NCBI GenBank assembly: GCA_045633005.1
Contig: JAZQXT010000063.1
Coordinates: 1 to 6,394, forward strand
DNA: 6,394 bases
Origin: CAG-390 sp045633005
Lineage (GTDB): Bacteria > Bacillota > Clostridia > Oscillospirales > CAG-272
Reading direction: 5' to 3'
Part shown: piece by piece, positions 4,739 to 6,394 of the stretch
Layout: each line of letters starts with the position of its first letter
How positions within the stretch are numbered: position 1 is the stretch's first letter
Translations under genes and position numbers: made by a program
Notes under the pieces: generated by a model
The model's input: only the letters and a program-made list of their open reading frames with translations
The model's database searches: none
What the model was told of the DNA's origin: nothing

Positions 4739-6394
4739 ATGTCAATCTACATAGATAGAAAAAAAGAAAGAGTAACCATTAAAACCAAGCGTACTATGTA
4801 CGTTTTCGAGATGCTTTTCGGCAAATATCCGATACATCTCTACTACGGCGCGATAAAGAGCACGCAGGGAATCGAGTACGTTAAGAAGTCGAAGTCGTTT
4901 TCCGCGACCTATTCCGACGAGCGCATTTATCCCGACACCGTCGCAAGCGAGCTTCCGCTTTTCGGCAGCGGCGACTACCGCGCGACTGCGCTCAAACTGC
5001 GCAGTATGGAAACGGGAAGCGACGTTACATACTTTATTTATAAGAGTATGCGCAAGTTTAAGGGAAGATTTTCTCCCGACGGCTTGCCTTGCGCCGACGC
5101 CGACGAAAATACCGAAACGCTTGAGCTGACACTCACGGACGAGGTTACGGGCGCACTTTTGCGCCTTTACTACACCGTTTTCCCCGAAAGCGACGTTATT
5201 TCGCGCTATTTCGTGCTTGAAAATCGCGGAAAGGCTGACCTTCGCATCGAAAAGGCTATGCCGCTCGCCCTTGACATCGACGGCGACGAGCGCGATATGA
5301 TAAGCTTTTACGGCGAGTGGGCGCACGAGCGCCATATTCAGCGTCAGCCGCTTATGCGCGGAAATCAGCGCGTTTTCAGCCGCCGCGGCTCGTCGAGCCA
5401 CCATTTCAGCCCCTTTATGATGGTGACGGACAAAAAGGCGACCGAGGAGAGGGGCGAGGCTTACGCCTTCAACTTCGTTTGGAGCGGTAGCTGGCTTGGC
5501 GAGGTCGAGACTGACCAGACGCACAACACCCGCGTTCTTTTGGGACTCGGTGACGAGTGCTTTAATTATCTTTTGAAATCGGGCGAGAGCTTTGCTTCTC
5601 CCGAGGCGGTGATGACGTACAGCGCAGGGGGCATCGGACGCGCCTCACGCAATATGCACCGCTTCGTGCGCGCGCACATCCTGCCGCGCGATAAATTCCC
5701 GCTTCGCCCCGTCGTGCTTAATTCTTGGGAGGCGTTTTTCTTCAACATCGACGCCGAGAGAATGGAAAGCTTCGGTGCAGAGGCGGCAAAATGCGGAATG
5801 GATATGCTCGTTATGGACGACGGCTGGTTTGGCAAGCGCATAAACGATAAGGCGGGACTTGGCGATTGGTATGCGAACGCCGACCGCTTCCCCGACGGAC
5901 TTGCGCCTTTCGTGCGCCGCGTCAAGAAAAACGGCATAAAATTCGGCATCTGGATAGAGCCCGAAATGGTCAACCCCGACAGCGAGCTGTTCAGGGAACA
6001 TCCCGAGTACGTTATCGCCGCGCCGGGCAGACGTCAGCTCGTCTCGCGCTCGCAGTACGTGCTTGATATGGCAAACACCGAGGTGCGCGACTATCTCAAA
6101 TGCGCCTTTGCCAAAACGCTGGGCAACGTGGATATCGACTATATCAAGTGGGATATGAACCGAAATATGACCGAGGTGTATTCTCCCTCGCTCCCGCCCG
6201 AGCGTCAGGGCGAGGCGGCGTACCGCTATATGCTCGGCGTTTACGACCTCTTTAGGTGGTTTAACGAGAATTTCCCGAACGTGATGATAGAAAACTGCAG
6301 TGGCGGCGGCGGTCGCTACGACCTCGGGATGATGAAGTATTCCACGCAGATTTGGGCAAGTGACAACACCTCGCCCATCGCCAGAACGTTCATT
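4739..6394 (+). CDS. GH36 alpha-galactosidase, 3' end beyond window
   Basis: The first 552 codons of a glycoside hydrolase family 36 alpha-galactosidase, open to the window edge with no frameshift. The enzyme removes alpha-1,6-linked galactose from melibiose, raffinose and related plant oligosaccharides by a retaining mechanism. An N-terminal beta-sandwich (about 1-310) precedes a TIM barrel from about 325. Barrel motifs are LNSWEAFFFN, MDDGWFG (Asp360, Asp361), GIWIEPEMVNPDS (about 403-415), YIKWDMNR with the probable nucleophile Asp472, ENCSGGGGRYDLGM from 518, and WASDNTSP with the probable acid/base Asp542. The 70-residue gap between the two aspartates matches characterised GH36 enzymes as I recall them. 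About 180 residues of barrel end and C-terminal domain should be missing. No signal peptide is seen, so it is probably cytoplasmic and dependent on a sugar transporter not present here. AGGAAG (4729-4734) supports the start, 18 nt after thiI. It is probably on the same transcript, although a separate promoter cannot be excluded. Confidence 0.95.
   Translation, partial: MSIYIDRKKERVTIKTKRTMYVFEMLFGKYPIHLYYGAIKSTQGIEYVKKSKSFSATYSDERIYPDTVASELPLFGSGDYRATALKLRSMETGSDVTYFIYKSMRKFKGRFSPDGLPCADADENTETLELTLTDEVTGALLRLYYTVFPESDVISRYFVLENRGKADLRIEKAMPLALDIDGDERDMISFYGEWAHERHIQRQPLMRGNQRVFSRRGSSSHHFSPFMMVTDKKATEERGEAYAFNFVWSGSWLGEVETDQTHNTRVLLGLGDECFNYLLKSGESFASPEAVMTYSAGGIGRASRNMHRFVRAHILPRDKFPLRPVVLNSWEAFFFNIDAERMESFGAEAAKCGMDMLVMDDGWFGKRINDKAGLGDWYANADRFPDGLAPFVRRVKKNGIKFGIWIEPEMVNPDSELFREHPEYVIAAPGRRQLVSRSQYVLDMANTEVRDYLKCAFAKTLGNVDIDYIKWDMNRNMTEVYSPSLPPERQGEAAYRYMLGVYDLFRWFNENFPNVMIENCSGGGGRYDLGMMKYSTQIWASDNTSPIARTFI

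Noticed and set aside
4742..5524. Long open frame on the minus strand (260 codons)
   Set aside because: It is entirely antisense to the alpha-galactosidase coding region, whose protein matches its family throughout; the antisense translation is Ala/Arg/Val-rich with no recognisable domain.

Overview
The window looks like a chromosomal segment of a Gram-positive, Clostridia-type bacterium, plausibly an uncultured gut member of the Oscillospiraceae/Ruminococcaceae. This is inferred from AGGAG/GGAGG ribosome binding sites, GC-leaning coding DNA beside very AT-rich intergenic DNA, a ThiI without the rhodanese domain, a two-membrane-segment polysaccharide co-polymerase with a kinase-like tail, and a GH36 alpha-galactosidase. 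No marker gene fixes the taxonomy. All genes lie on the + strand and form two transcription units.

Unit 1 (26-1862): a Wzz/CpsC-like polysaccharide co-polymerase whose cytoplasmic tail resembles a shrunken tyrosine-kinase domain without the P-loop lysine, followed 3 nt later by a flavin reductase-like FMN-binding protein. The unit ends in two small hairpins and a strong intrinsic terminator.

Intergenic region (1775-2131): the most unusual part. After the terminator comes a run of five short hairpins. The last four are each followed by the same 7-nt linker ATTTCAC, while the stem sequences differ completely from one hairpin to the next and stay self-complementary. Most loops are C-GNA-G or C-GNRA-G. 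An AT-rich tract then leads into a strong promoter (TTGTAA, 17 nt, TATAAT with an upstream TG) and a short leader hairpin.

Unit 2 (2132-6394, running off the end): a DEDDh 3'-5' exonuclease-domain protein with an uncharacterised N-terminal region and a four-cysteine zinc-binding motif, a DUF2007-type small protein, the tRNA 4-thiouridine synthetase ThiI, and the first 552 codons of a GH36 alpha-galactosidase. Gaps of 11, 1 and 18 nt, each followed by a start with its own ribosome binding site, suggest one transcript. The products share no obvious pathway (nucleic-acid processing, tRNA modification, alpha-galactoside use), so the grouping looks like housekeeping genes with a sugar-hydrolase gene downstream.

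The best candidate for something undescribed is the hairpin array at 1875-1994. The kinase-like tail of the first gene and the architecture of the exonuclease protein are secondary points.
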